A stretch of 64,000 bases of DNA from Streptomyces sp. NBC_01716 (lineage in GTDB: Bacteria > Actinomycetota > Actinomycetes > Streptomycetales > Streptomycetaceae): the NCBI RefSeq assembly GCF_036248275.1, contig NZ_CP109181.1, positions 4,340,001 through 4,404,000 of the forward strand, in the 5' to 3' direction. The notes below the pieces were generated by a model that saw only the letters and a program-made list of their open reading frames with translations, had not been told where the DNA came from and ran no database searches. The translations under genes were made by a program, and so were the position numbers. Positions 1 through 7,595 of this stretch are shown here, one piece after another; positions within the stretch are counted from its first letter, which is position 1; each line of letters starts with the position of its first letter.

Positions 1-152
1 GCCAGCAGTGCGGTGTCGGCGACCAGGGCGAGCGGCTGGCAGCGCTCGATCCACTGTTTGTCCTTGGGCTCGACTCCCTGCTGGCCCTCCCTGAGGAGCT
101 GCTCCAGCACTCGTGGCCACACTGCGGCAAGATCGGCAGGTACGTCAGCCAC
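1..152 (-). CDS. dnaA: Chromosomal replication initiator DnaA, N-terminal part (cut by window edge)
   Basis: The reverse strand from a GTG at 152-150 reads VADVPADLAAVWPRVLEQLL and continues to the window edge through a segment containing RCQPLALVADTALL. This matches the start of Streptomyces DnaA as I remember it. Only about 50 residues (domain I, the DnaB and self-interaction domain) are visible; the AAA+ and DNA-binding domains lie outside. DnaA is the AAA+ protein that opens oriC by binding DnaA boxes. It is divergent from rpmH, the standard actinobacterial arrangement, and DnaA-box-like sequences at 272-292 lie between them, consistent with autoregulation. Identification is firm from sequence and synteny; start choice is good. 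Confidence 0.93.
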   Translation of the reverse strand, partial: MADVPADLAAVWPRVLEQLLREGQQGVEPKDKQWIERCQPLALVADTALL

Positions 153-512
153 AGGGCACGCTCTCTCGCAGGTCCCACGAATATGTGGTTCTCGGGACGG
201 GGTGGGAAGACCGGCGGAAAAGAATCCGGAGTTCGGCCACGGTAGTCAGGGCACCCACGTGGTTCAAGTTGTTGTCCACAGGCTGTGCATAATGGAACGT
301 GACGGCTGGCTGGTTTGACCGTATGGCGTAGCCGCGCGTACCGTGACCAGGTCGAGTTGTCGATGGCTGCTGCCGCCTGCCTCCGATGGGCAAGGATCAC
401 GATCTGTGGTTGTGAAGCGGTGCACTCGGGCGTTATCGCGAGCTACTCGTGGGCGCACGGTGACAGCCAGGCGATGTCCCGCCCTTCCGATCATCATTTC
501 TGGAGCCCTCGA
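153..512. promoter_or_regulatory. dnaA-rpmH divergent intergenic region
   Basis: This 360-base stretch separates the divergent dnaA and rpmH genes and should hold the promoters of both. Two DnaA-box-like 9-mers are visible: TTGTCCACA at 272-280 and TGTGCATAA (reverse orientation) at 284-292. A loose promoter match for rpmH is TTGACC at 315-320 with TACCGT about 18 bases later. I see no convincing gene; the short reading frames across it have no homology that I recognise. oriC in Streptomyces lies on the other side of dnaA, so this is regulatory DNA rather than the origin. Confidence 0.6.
272..292. promoter_or_regulatory. Pair of inverted DnaA-box-like sequences upstream of dnaA
   Basis: TTGTCCACA at 272-280 equals the strong box found in Streptomyces oriC. 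TGTGCATAA at 284-292 is an inverted near-match to TTATCCACA. They lie about 120-140 bases upstream of the dnaA start and are spaced three bases apart. The likely role is DnaA autoregulation or titration. Confidence 0.55.
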
Positions 513-650
513 GTGAGCAAGCGCACCTTCCAGCCGAACAACCGTCGTCGTGCCAAGACCCACGGCTTCCGGCTCCGTATGCGCACCCGTGCCGGCCGCG
601 CGATTCTCGCGAACCGCCGTGGCAAGGGTCGCGCCAACCTGTCCGCCTGA
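513..650 (+). CDS. rpmH: 50S ribosomal protein bL34
   Basis: A 45-residue, very basic protein beginning SKRTFQPNNRRRAKTHGFRL after a GTG start and ending GRANLSA, the near-universal bL34 sequence. It is a structural protein of the large ribosomal subunit. GTG at 513 is chosen because the L34 signature starts immediately after it; further in-frame starts upstream would add sequence absent from the family. It lies between dnaA (divergent) and rnpA (19 bases downstream), the classic rpmH-rnpA arrangement in which both are co-transcribed. Confidence 0.97.
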   Translation: MSKRTFQPNNRRRAKTHGFRLRMRTRAGRAILANRRGKGRANLSA

Positions 651-668
651 TCGCCACCAGGTTATGAC

Positions 669-1040
669 GTGCTGCCTACCGAGAATCGGCTGAGGCGGCG
701 CGAGGATTTCGCGACCGCGGTACGCCGGGGACGCCGGGCCGGACGCCCGCTTCTTGTCGTACATCTACGTAGCGGTACTACGGGCCCGCACGCGCCGGGG
801 GAGAGCGATCCCCCGACGCGGGCGGGTTTCGTCGTAAGCAAAGCCGTGGGCGGGGCCGTCGTACGGACGCGGGTGAAGCGCAAGCTTCGTCACCTCATAC
901 GGGATCGGCTGTCCCGGCTGGCCCCCGGTAGCCTGGTTGTCGTACGTGCGCTGCCCGGTGCGGGCGACGCCGACCATGCACAGCTGGCCCGAGACCTGGA
1001 TGCCGCCTTTGAGCGGCTGCTGGGAGGGGGCGCGCGATGA
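669..1040 (+). CDS. rnpA: Ribonuclease P protein component
   Basis: A 123-residue basic protein that assists the RNase P RNA in removing 5' leaders from pre-tRNAs. It begins LPTENRLRRREDF, the usual N-terminus, and holds the conserved RNR-like motif as RTRVKRKLRHLIRDRL at about residues 71-86. The start is GTG at 669, 19 bases after rpmH; an ATG at 664 is in a different frame. The last four bases overlap the start of yidD (ATGA), suggesting translational coupling. Length and position fit the family. Confidence 0.96.
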   Translation: MLPTENRLRRREDFATAVRRGRRAGRPLLVVHLRSGTTGPHAPGESDPPTRAGFVVSKAVGGAVVRTRVKRKLRHLIRDRLSRLAPGSLVVVRALPGAGDADHAQLARDLDAAFERLLGGGAR

Positions 1041-1402
1041 AGTACCCGCTACTGGCTCTGATCAAGCTGTACCAGTGGACGATCAGCCCTTTGCTGGGGC
1101 CCGTCTGCCGGTACTACCCGTCGTGTTCCCACTACGGCTACACGGCCATCGACCGCCATGGCGCAATCAAGGGCACCGGTCTGACGGCCTGGCGCATTCT
1201 GCGGTGCAATCCGTGGTCGCCGGGCGGTGTGGACCATGTGCCGCCACGCAAGCGTCCGCGGTGGCATGAACTGCTGCGCAACGCGTGGCGCGGCACCAAG
1301 GGCGGGCAATCCGCCGCCGGCGTGCCTTCCGGGGGTTCGGCCTCGGCCCCCGAAACCCCGAGTCCGGCCGCAGAGACCTCGTCCAAAGCTCAAGGAGCCT
1401 GA
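1037..1402 (+). CDS. yidD: Membrane protein insertion efficiency factor YidD
   Basis: A 121-residue protein with the YidD signature CRYYPSCSHYGYTAI around residues 24-38, followed by AWRILRCNPWSPGGVDHVP. YidD is a small, membrane-associated amphipathic protein thought to assist YidC-mediated insertion. It overlaps rnpA by four bases and is three bases from yidC, matching the conserved rnpA-yidD-yidC order. The C-terminal tail of about 35 residues is rich in Gly, Ser, Pro and Ala and looks unstructured, longer than in many bacteria. Confidence 0.94.
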   Translation: MKYPLLALIKLYQWTISPLLGPVCRYYPSCSHYGYTAIDRHGAIKGTGLTAWRILRCNPWSPGGVDHVPPRKRPRWHELLRNAWRGTKGGQSAAGVPSGGSASAPETPSPAAETSSKAQGA

Positions 1403-1405
1403 TTA

Positions 1406-2677
1406 GTGGACACGATTGCCAGTTTTTTCAGTTTCATCACCACGCCAGTCTCGTGGGTCATCGTCCAGTTCCACACGGTGTACGGGGCGATCTTCGGCCC
1501 TGATACGGGCCTGGCCTGGGGACTGTCCATCGTGTCCCTGGTGATCCTCATCCGGATCTGTCTGATCCCGCTGTTCGTCAAGCAGATCAAGTCGACCCGG
1601 AACATGCAGGTCCTTCAGCCCAAGATGAAGGCCATCCAGGAGCGCTACAAGAACGACAAACAGCGCCAGTCCGAAGAGATGATGAAGCTGTACAAGGAGA
1701 CGGGCACCAACCCGCTCTCCTCGTGTCTTCCCATCCTGGCGCAGTCACCGTTCTTCTTCGCGCTCTACCACGTGCTCTCCAGCATCGCCTCGGGCAAGAC
1801 GATCGGCGTCATCAACCAGGGGCTGCTCGACAGCGCCCGCCAGGCCCACATCTTCGGCGCCCCGCTGGCCGCCAAGTTCACGGACAGCACCGCGAAGGTC
1901 GCCTCCCTGGACGCCTCGCTGACCTCCGTACGTATCGTCACCGCGATCATGATCGTCCTGATGTCGGCGTCGCAGTTCTACACGCAGCGCCAGCTGATGA
2001 CGAAGAACGTCGACCTCACGGTCAAGACGCCGTACATGCAGCAGCAGAAGATGCTGATGTACATCTTCCCGGTGATCTTCATGGTCATGGGCGTCAACTT
2101 CCCCGTCGGTGTCCTCGTCTACTGGCTGACCACCAACGTGTGGACCATGGGCCAGCAGATGTACGTGATCAACCAGAACCCGACTCCGGGCAGCAAGGCC
2201 CAGGACCAGTACCTGCAGCGTCTGCTCAAGAGCATCGCCACGCACAACGAGGTCCGCTCCAAGCGCAGGCGCAACATCGTCTCGGCGATCGTGGCCAAGG
2301 GGCCCGACCGCAACGACAATGAGCGTAAGTTCATCACCAGCCTTTCGAAGACCGGTCTGGTCGCGCAGGCGGACGGCACGGTGATCAAGGGTGAGGCCCT
2401 GCCCGAGGGCGAGTCGCAGGCGCCGAAGCGGCAGCAGCCCAAGCGCCAGCCCAAGTCGAAGCGACAGGCCGGCGGTCAGCAGACCCCGTCCAGGGCTTCG
2501 ACGGCCAAGCCTTCCGATGACGCCACCGATGAGCCGTCCAAGCCGTCGCTGCAGAAGAAGGACGAGCCGCAGGACAGCAAGCCCAGGCCCCCGGGAAAGA
2601 GCGGCAACGGTGCCGCACGGGCCAAGGCCGGGCCGCGCAAGGGCCAGCAGCGGCCCAAGCACCCGAGCAAGAAGTAA
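1406..2677 (+). CDS. yidC: Membrane protein insertase YidC (Oxa1 family)
   Basis: A 423-residue polytopic membrane protein that folds and inserts inner-membrane proteins alone or with SecYEG. It starts GTG (1406) with DTIASFFSFITTPVSWVIVQ. The core has the Oxa1/YidC pattern: a hydrophobic segment near residues 30-55 ending in the KQIKSTRNMQVLQPKMK loop, the TNPLSSCLPILAQSPFF segment, and later transmembrane segments ending VGVLVYWLTTNVWTMGQQ. It lacks the large periplasmic domain of Gram-negative YidC. The last ~110 residues are a charged Lys/Arg/Gln-rich cytoplasmic tail, likely ribosome-contacting. It is three bases after yidD and 49 before khpB. Confidence 0.95.
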   Translation: MDTIASFFSFITTPVSWVIVQFHTVYGAIFGPDTGLAWGLSIVSLVILIRICLIPLFVKQIKSTRNMQVLQPKMKAIQERYKNDKQRQSEEMMKLYKETGTNPLSSCLPILAQSPFFFALYHVLSSIASGKTIGVINQGLLDSARQAHIFGAPLAAKFTDSTAKVASLDASLTSVRIVTAIMIVLMSASQFYTQRQLMTKNVDLTVKTPYMQQQKMLMYIFPVIFMVMGVNFPVGVLVYWLTTNVWTMGQQMYVINQNPTPGSKAQDQYLQRLLKSIATHNEVRSKRRRNIVSAIVAKGPDRNDNERKFITSLSKTGLVAQADGTVIKGEALPEGESQAPKRQQPKRQPKSKRQAGGQQTPSRASTAKPSDDATDEPSKPSLQKKDEPQDSKPRPPGKSGNGAARAKAGPRKGQQRPKHPSKK

Positions 2678-2726
2678 CCGCACGCCCCGTAGCCCGTAGC
2701 CAGCCGTAGTACGAAGGAGTCCATCC

Positions 2727-3239
2727 GTGTCGGAAGGCACCATCTCAGCCGCCGCCGAGGGCAGCGACACCCTCACCCGTCTTGAGCAGGAAGGCGAGAT
2801 CGCGGCCGACTATCTCGAAGGTCTGCTCGACATCGCCGACCTCGACGGCGACATCGACATGGACGTCGAGGCCGACCGGGCCGCGGTTTCGATCATCAGC
2901 GATGTGAGCGGCCGTGATCTGCAGAAGCTCGTCGGGCGGGACGGCGAGGTACTCGAAGCGCTCCAGGAGCTGACGCGGCTGGCGGTGCACCGGGAGACCG
3001 GCGACCGCAGCCGGCTGATGCTGGACATCGGGGGCTTCCGGGCGAAGAAGCGCACGGAGCTCGCCGAGTTGGGTGCCAGGACGGCCGACGAGGTGAAGAG
3101 CACCGGTGAGCCGGTGAAGCTGAACCCCATGACGCCCTTCGAGCGCAAGGTCGTGCACGACGCCGTCGCGGCGGCCGGACTGCGCAGCGAGTCCGAGGGC
3201 GAGGAGCCGCAGCGCTTCGTCGTTGTGCTCCCCGCCTGA
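2727..3239 (+). CDS. khpB: KH/R3H-domain RNA-binding protein KhpB (Jag/SpoIIIJ-associated)
   Basis: A 170-residue acidic protein downstream of yidC, as in most Gram-positives. The KH domain lies around residues 50-115, with VGRDGEVLEALQELTRLA in the GxxG-loop position, and is followed by an R3H domain whose motif region is NPMTPFERKVVHDAVA. The N-terminal Jag_N domain of Firmicutes is absent; instead there is an acidic leader (EQEGEIAADYLEGLLDIADL). KhpB proteins bind RNA and affect cell-wall growth and division in other Gram-positives; its function in Streptomyces is less known. The strong GAAGGAG site before GTG 2727 supports the start. Confidence 0.92.
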   Translation: MSEGTISAAAEGSDTLTRLEQEGEIAADYLEGLLDIADLDGDIDMDVEADRAAVSIISDVSGRDLQKLVGRDGEVLEALQELTRLAVHRETGDRSRLMLDIGGFRAKKRTELAELGARTADEVKSTGEPVKLNPMTPFERKVVHDAVAAAGLRSESEGEEPQRFVVVLPA

Positions 3240-3256
3240 GCGCTCCCCCTGTTCTC

Positions 3257-3282
3257 GGCCCCGTCTGTCCGCAGACGGGGCC
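3257..3282 (+). terminator. Hairpin terminator after khpB
   Basis: A perfect 11-bp stem, GGCCCCGTCTG pairing with CAGACGGGGCC, closes a TCCG tetraloop 17 bases after the khpB stop. Only a weak T-tract (GAACTTTG) follows, typical of high-GC actinobacterial terminators. Confidence 0.7.
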
Positions 3283-3349
3283 GAACTTTGTCAGCCTGAC
3301 AGTGACTGTGAGCCACGGTCTGGTGGTTCTGAACGGAAGGACGGTTCCC

Positions 3350-4066
3350 GTGACGGGGTCAGAAGAGCTTCCCGCCGCGCCGGACGAGGCGAGGACGGTG
3401 TTCGGGGACTCCTTCCCGGCGGCCGTCCGGTACGCGGAGCTCCTCGCCGACGCGGGGGTCACCCGCGGTCTCATCGGGCCGCGTGAGGTGCCGCGGCTCT
3501 GGGAGCGGCACCTGATGAACTGCGCGGTGCTCTCCGAGGTCGTGCCCGAGGGCGTGAGCGTCTGTGACGTCGGCTCGGGCGCCGGGCTGCCGGGGATCCC
3601 GCTGGCGCTCGTACGGCCCGATCTGCGGATCACGCTGCTGGAGCCGCTGCTGCGGCGGACGAACTTCCTCCAGGAAGTCGTCGAGCTGCTGGGTCTGGAC
3701 CATGTGACGGTCGTACGGGGGCGGGCCGAGGAGGTGCTCGGATCGCTCCAGCCCGTCCATGTGGTGACGGCGCGCGCCGTGGCGCCGCTGGACCGGCTGG
3801 CCGGCTGGGGCGTACCGCTGCTGCGCCCGTACGGAGAGATGCTGGCCCTCAAGGGGGACACGGCCGACGAGGAGCTGAAGAACGCCCGGTCGGCGCTGAG
3901 CAAGCTCGGGGTGATCGACTCCTCGGTGCTGCGGGTCGGCGAGGGGCTGGTGGATCCGCCGGCCACGGTAGTGCGCGCGGAGGTCGGGGAGAGTCCCGGT
4001 GGGGTCAGGTTCGCCGCGAAGCGTGCCAAGGCGGCCCGAGCGGACCGGGTGCGCCGTCGTCGGTAG
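3350..4066 (+). CDS. rsmG: 16S rRNA (guanine-527-N7)-methyltransferase RsmG
   Basis: A 238-residue SAM-dependent methyltransferase (GidB family) that modifies G527 of 16S rRNA; loss of RsmG is known to give low-level streptomycin resistance and altered antibiotic production in Streptomyces. The SAM-binding motif VCDVGSGAGLPGIPLAL and the following LEPLLRRTNFLQEVVE are clear, and the C-terminus is basic (KRAKAARADRVRRRR). GTG 3350 is preferred over GTG 3302 because of GGAAGG about ten bases upstream and the usual MTGSEELP-like N-terminus. It lies between khpB and parA, as expected. Confidence 0.93.
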   Translation: MTGSEELPAAPDEARTVFGDSFPAAVRYAELLADAGVTRGLIGPREVPRLWERHLMNCAVLSEVVPEGVSVCDVGSGAGLPGIPLALVRPDLRITLLEPLLRRTNFLQEVVELLGLDHVTVVRGRAEEVLGSLQPVHVVTARAVAPLDRLAGWGVPLLRPYGEMLALKGDTADEELKNARSALSKLGVIDSSVLRVGEGLVDPPATVVRAEVGESPGGVRFAAKRAKAARADRVRRRR

Positions 4067-4177
4067 GGCCGCCTCCGGCCCGTGGTGAGTGCCCCCGCCC
4101 GTGATGCTCCATCGAAGGCCCCAAGACCATCCACTGCGGAGTGTCGTGACGATCTAGCCCTGCGGCGAGTGCATCGT

Positions 4178-4191
4178 GTTTCACGTGAAAC
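4178..4191. promoter_or_regulatory. parS: parS site, GTTTCACGTGAAAC
   Basis: A perfect match to the 14-bp actinobacterial parS bound by ParB, in the rsmG-parA intergenic region about 150 bases before the proposed parA start. An open frame runs through it into parA, but the protein start is assigned further downstream. Confidence 0.9.
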
Positions 4192-4288
4192 GTCGCTCAC
4201 TGCTGCAGGGCATCATCGATCGAGGCCGCGCCGCTCCCACTTCGCGGGGCAGGAAACCCCTCGTAAGGGGTACCGGGTTGGCCAAAGA

Positions 4289-4304
4289 TGTGGATTCATC
4301 CACA
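4289..4304. promoter_or_regulatory. Palindrome TGTGGATTCATCCACA in the parA leader
   Basis: A 16-base inverted repeat of two 7-base arms (TGTGGAT/ATCCACA) separated by TC. Each arm resembles part of a DnaA box (TTATCCACA). It lies 37 bases before the proposed parA ATG and could be a DnaA or regulator-binding site; this is inference only. Confidence 0.35.
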
Positions 4305-4340
4305 GAACCACGGGCCTCGCTGGTTCCCGACCCCGAAAGC

Positions 4341-5417
4341 ATGGCAGGCTCTCCTCATTGCGAGCCTGAAGTCGAGGAGAGTGAATCCTTGCGGTCCGAC
4401 GCCAACATCGCGGGACCGATGACCGATCCGGTCCCCGGCCCCCGTTCCGAGTCGTCGGGCGGCGATGTTTCACGTGAAACATCGCCGCCCCCGATGGACG
4501 ACACCCCCATCGGTCGTGCTGCCCAGCTGGCCGTGGAGGCACTGGGCCGCGCCGGTGAAGGCCTGCCACGTCCCGAGCAGACGCGGGTCATGGTCGTCGC
4601 CAACCAGAAGGGTGGCGTCGGCAAGACCACCACCACGGTCAACCTCGCCGCCTCGCTCGCGCTCCACGGCGCGCGCGTCCTCGTGGTCGACCTCGATCCC
4701 CAGGGCAACGCCTCCACGGCGCTCGGGATCGACCACCACGCCGAAGTCCCCTCGATCTACGACGTCTTGGTGGAGAGCAAGCCGCTCTCCGAGGTGGTCC
4801 AGCCCGTCGTGGACGTCGAAGGTCTCTTCTGTGCGCCCGCCACGATCGACCTCGCCGGTGCGGAGATCGAGCTGGTGTCGCTGGTCGCGCGGGAGAGCCG
4901 GCTCCAGCGGGCGATCGAGGCGTACGAGCAGCCGCTGGACTACATCCTCATCGACTGCCCGCCGTCGCTCGGCCTGTTGACCGTCAACGCGCTGGTCGCC
5001 GGCGCCGAGGTGCTGATCCCGATCCAGTGCGAGTACTACGCGCTCGAAGGACTGGGGCAGTTGATCCGGAATGTGGACCTGGTGCGGGCGCATCTGAACC
5101 CCGCGCTGCATGTGTCCACGATCCTGCTCACCATGTACGACGGCAGGACCCGGCTCGCCTCCCAGGTGGCCGACGAGGTCCGCAGCCACTTCGGTGAGGA
5201 GGTGCTGCGGACGAGCATCCCGCGGTCGGTACGTATCTCGGAGGCGCCGAGCTACGGGCAGACGGTACTGACTTATGATCCGGGTTCCAGCGGCTCGCTG
5301 TCGTACCTCGAAGCCGCTCGTGAAATCGCCCTGCGTGGGGTCGGCATGAGCTACGACGCCAAGCACGCCCACGCGATCGGCACCAGTCAGCAGAGCATTT
5401 CGGAGGGGACGCAGTGA
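4341..5417 (+). CDS. parA: Chromosome partitioning ATPase ParA
   Basis: A 358-residue Walker-type ATPase that positions ParB-parS complexes, important in Streptomyces for hyphal-tip anchoring and spore chromosome segregation. The deviant Walker A motif KGGVGKTTTTVNLAASLAL starts near residue 90; the DLDPQGNAST (Walker A') and IDCPPSLGLLT (Walker B) motifs follow. ATG 4341 (MAGSPHCEPEVEESESL) is chosen by similarity to Streptomyces ParA as remembered; the frame is open further upstream to 4176 through a parS. A second parS lies inside the gene and encodes DVSRETS in the disordered N-terminus. Its stop overlaps the parB start. Confidence 0.94.
   Translation: MAGSPHCEPEVEESESLRSDANIAGPMTDPVPGPRSESSGGDVSRETSPPPMDDTPIGRAAQLAVEALGRAGEGLPRPEQTRVMVVANQKGGVGKTTTTVNLAASLALHGARVLVVDLDPQGNASTALGIDHHAEVPSIYDVLVESKPLSEVVQPVVDVEGLFCAPATIDLAGAEIELVSLVARESRLQRAIEAYEQPLDYILIDCPPSLGLLTVNALVAGAEVLIPIQCEYYALEGLGQLIRNVDLVRAHLNPALHVSTILLTMYDGRTRLASQVADEVRSHFGEEVLRTSIPRSVRISEAPSYGQTVLTYDPGSSGSLSYLEAAREIALRGVGMSYDAKHAHAIGTSQQSISEGTQ
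4461..4486. promoter_or_regulatory. parS: parS inside parA, within a 26-bp palindrome
   Basis: The core GTTTCACGTGAAAC is at 4467-4480 and is extended by GGCGAT/ATCGCC arms to a perfect 26-base palindrome. It is translated as part of the flexible ParA N-terminus, so the coding sequence tolerates a ParB-binding site. Confidence 0.92.
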
Positions 5418-6583
5418 GCGACCGACGTAGGGGTTTGGGGCGTGGGCTCAATGCGCTGATCCCCGCCGCTCCGCAGGAGAAGCAGGGAGCCTCTTCCGGG
5501 GAGGCGGCCTCCTCGGGACAGACACCCGTCCTGACGGCGGAGCGGGGTGTCGCGGCGGCCAAGGTGACGACCCTGCCGCAGGCGCCAGCGCCGGCGACGG
5601 CGGAGATTCCCGCACAGGAGACACCGGCCTCGGCCGAGGTGACCGCGCCGGAAGGCGTGTACTTCGCCGAAGTACCGATGGACTACATCACGCCCAACCC
5701 CCGGCAGCCCCGGGAGGTGTTCGATGAGGACGCGCTCGCCGAGCTGGTCACCTCGATCAAGGAGGTCGGACTCCTCCAGCCGATCGTCGTACGGCAGTTG
5801 GGCCCGGAGCGCTTCGAGCTCATCATGGGCGAGCGGCGTTGGCGGGCCTGCCGGGAAGCCGGCCTGGAGCGTATTCCGGCGATCGTCCGCGCCACCGAGG
5901 ACGAGAAGCTGCTGCTGGACGCGCTGCTGGAGAATCTGCACCGCGCGCAGCTCAACCCGCTGGAAGAGGCCGCGGCCTACGACCAGTTGCTCAAGGACTT
6001 CCACTGCACGCACGATCAGCTGGCCGACCGGATCGGGCGTTCGCGTCCGCAGGTCTCCAACACGCTGCGGCTGCTGCGGCTCTCGCTGCCTGTGCAGCGC
6101 AGGGTCGCCGCAGGAGTGCTCTCCGCCGGTCACGCCAGGGCGCTGCTCTCGGTGGACGACTCCGACGAGCAGGACCGGCTGGCTCATCGCATCGTGGCCG
6201 AGGGGCTCTCCGTACGCGCCGTCGAGGAGATCGTGACCCTGATGGGCTCACGGCCGAAGAACGCGCCCCGGGCGAAGGGCCCCCGGGCCGGCGCCCTGCC
6301 GTCGCCCGCGCTCAACGATCTCGCCTCCCGGCTGTCGGACCGCTTCGAGACCCGGGTGAAGGTCGACCTCGGTCAGAAGAAGGGGAAGATCACCGTCGAG
6401 TTCGCCTCGCTGGTCGATCTGGAGCGCATCCTCGGCACTCTCGCCCCCGGTGAGGGGCGCGTCCTGGAAGGGGGACTCGCCGACGAGGAGGCGGACGACA
6501 CCGAGGGCGCCGAAGGCATCGAGGGCACCGACCGGTCGAACGTGTCGGACCGGTCGAACGGCCTGGAGCCCGACGAGAACTGA
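5414..6583 (+). CDS. parB: Chromosome partitioning protein ParB (CTPase, parS-binding)
   Basis: A 389-residue ParB/Noc-family protein. The N-terminus MSDRRRGLGRGLNALIPA is the ParA-interaction region. The CTP-binding/ParB core is marked by NPRQPREVFDEDALAELVTS, GLLQPIVVR and ELIMGERRWRA (near residues 95-150), followed by ENLHRAQLNPLEEA and an HTH segment DRIGRSRPQVSNTLRLLRL that reads parS. A C-terminal dimerisation domain follows a charged linker. The last ~30 residues are acidic and repetitive. GTG 5414 overlaps the parA stop by four bases, so the two are translationally coupled. Numerous parS sites in this window are its targets. Confidence 0.95.
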   Translation: MSDRRRGLGRGLNALIPAAPQEKQGASSGEAASSGQTPVLTAERGVAAAKVTTLPQAPAPATAEIPAQETPASAEVTAPEGVYFAEVPMDYITPNPRQPREVFDEDALAELVTSIKEVGLLQPIVVRQLGPERFELIMGERRWRACREAGLERIPAIVRATEDEKLLLDALLENLHRAQLNPLEEAAAYDQLLKDFHCTHDQLADRIGRSRPQVSNTLRLLRLSLPVQRRVAAGVLSAGHARALLSVDDSDEQDRLAHRIVAEGLSVRAVEEIVTLMGSRPKNAPRAKGPRAGALPSPALNDLASRLSDRFETRVKVDLGQKKGKITVEFASLVDLERILGTLAPGEGRVLEGGLADEEADDTEGAEGIEGTDRSNVSDRSNGLEPDEN

Positions 6584-6601
6584 CGCCCCCGCACCGCCAT
6601 C

Positions 6602-6644
6602 AGGGCGGGCCTTGTCCGATGCGTACCGGGACACGGCCCGCCCT
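6602..6644 (+). terminator. Terminator after parAB
   Basis: A long stem, AGGGCGGGCCTTGTCC paired with GGACACGGCCCGCCCT (15 of 16 paired), begins 18 bases after the parB stop; the right arm is followed by TTTG. Confidence 0.75.
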
Positions 6645-6740
6645 TTGCCGTCCCCCGGTGTGCGGCGCACCTCTGGGTGGATACGATGCGTTCTGGTATG
6701 GCGCATCCACCTTGATCCACCTCAGAGGAAGGGCGGGGCC

Positions 6741-6998
6741 ATGCAATTGGTGAGCCGCAGCCAACTGGTGTCAGCTGGACTCGGCCTGGGGATCGTGGGC
6801 GGCTTCGTCGGCAGCCTGATTCGGGAGCACAGTGCGCTGACCGCGGCTCGTGACGCGGCAGGCGTAGGAAGTGAGGAACGGCCTCGATGGGGCGTCGGCT
6901 CGTACCGCTCACGCTGGACAACCTTCCCGACCTCCCCCAGCGATGCAGGGAGTGCGTCTTCTGGGAGCTTGATCCGGTCAGGGGAGAAGCGGCGGTAA
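6741..6998 (+). CDS. Possible small protein overlapping the next gene
   Basis: An 85-codon frame starting ATG 6741 behind a strong GAGGAAGG site. Its first ~30 residues (MQLVSRSQLVSAGLGLGIVG and on) contain a Gly-rich hydrophobic stretch that could be a membrane segment; the rest is Ser/Arg-rich and reads like out-of-frame sequence of the acetyltransferase, which it overlaps by 112 bases. The good ribosome site and hydrophobic start argue for translation, the overlap and poor C-terminus argue against. It may be a leader peptide or a short membrane protein. Function unknown. Confidence 0.35.
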   Translation: MQLVSRSQLVSAGLGLGIVGGFVGSLIREHSALTAARDAAGVGSEERPRWGVGSYRSRWTTFPTSPSDAGSASSGSLIRSGEKRR

Positions 6999-7504
6999 AG
7001 GCCGGCAGGGCCCGCGAGGAGAAGGAAGCCTGGATCTCGGCCGTCCTGCTGGAGTGGGGGTCGTGCGGCCGGCTGGCCTATGTGGACGACGTGCCCGTCG
7101 GCTTCGTGCTGTACGCGCCTCCGGCGTATGTCCCCCGCGCCACGGCCTTCCCGACGAGTCCGGTCTCCCCCGACGCCGTACAGTTGATGACCGGCTGGAT
7201 CATGCCGGGTTATCGGGGGCAGGGGCTCGGCCGGGTGATGGTGCAGACCGTCGCGAAGGATCTGCTGCGGCGGGAGTTCAAGGCGATCGAGGCGTTCGGG
7301 GACGCGCGCTGGAAGGAACCGGCCTGTGTGCTGCCGGCGGACCATCTGCTGGCCGTGGGGTTCAAGACCGTACGGACGCATCCCGCGCACCCGCGGCTGC
7401 GGCTCGAATTGCGGACGACGCTCTCCTGGAAGGAAGACGTCGAGCACGCGCTGGACAGGCTGCTGGGTGCGGTCAAGAAGGACCCGGCGCTCAGACCGCT
7501 CTGA
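6887..7504 (+). CDS. GNAT-family N-acetyltransferase
   Basis: A 205-residue protein with the GNAT acetyl-CoA binding signature GYRGQGLGRVMVQTVAKDLL around residues 109-128, after PDAVQLMTGWIMP. The N-terminal half (RCRECVFWELDP and WISAVLLEWGSCGRLAYVDD) resembles the acetyltransferase commonly found next to parB in Streptomyces. Substrate is unknown. ATG 6887 has a GAGGAACGG site five bases upstream. It ends just before a terminator and parS. Family membership is secure; specificity is not. Confidence 0.82.
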   Translation: MGRRLVPLTLDNLPDLPQRCRECVFWELDPVRGEAAVKAGRAREEKEAWISAVLLEWGSCGRLAYVDDVPVGFVLYAPPAYVPRATAFPTSPVSPDAVQLMTGWIMPGYRGQGLGRVMVQTVAKDLLRREFKAIEAFGDARWKEPACVLPADHLLAVGFKTVRTHPAHPRLRLELRTTLSWKEDVEHALDRLLGAVKKDPALRPL

Positions 7505-7511
7505 AACGAAC

Positions 7512-7543
7512 AGGCCCGCCCCCTCGCAGAGGGGACGGGCCTT
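7512..7543. terminator. Hairpin between the acetyltransferase and trxA
   Basis: AGGCCCG-CCCCTC pairs with GAGGGG-ACGGGCCT around a GCA-type loop, starting eight bases after the acetyltransferase stop. Its 3' edge (CTTGTTT) runs directly into the parS at 7544, so one sequence serves as terminator tail and segregation site. It sits between convergent genes and could act on both. Confidence 0.7.
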
Positions 7544-7557
7544 GTTTCACGTGAAAC
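7544..7557. promoter_or_regulatory. parS: parS site
   Basis: Perfect GTTTCACGTGAAAC in the convergent gap between the acetyltransferase and trxA. Confidence 0.92.
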
Positions 7558-7595
7558 ATCGCGCGTGGTGCGTGGTTGTGCGTGGTGCCGCGCCC

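Noticed and set aside
153..512. oriC in the dnaA-rpmH gap because of DnaA boxes
   Set aside because: Only two boxes are present, and in Streptomyces oriC lies between dnaA and dnaN, which is outside this window.
1745..2776. A 343-codon frame antisense to yidC
   Set aside because: Leu/Gly/Arg/Asp-rich shadow with no recognisable domain; yidC on the other strand is certain.
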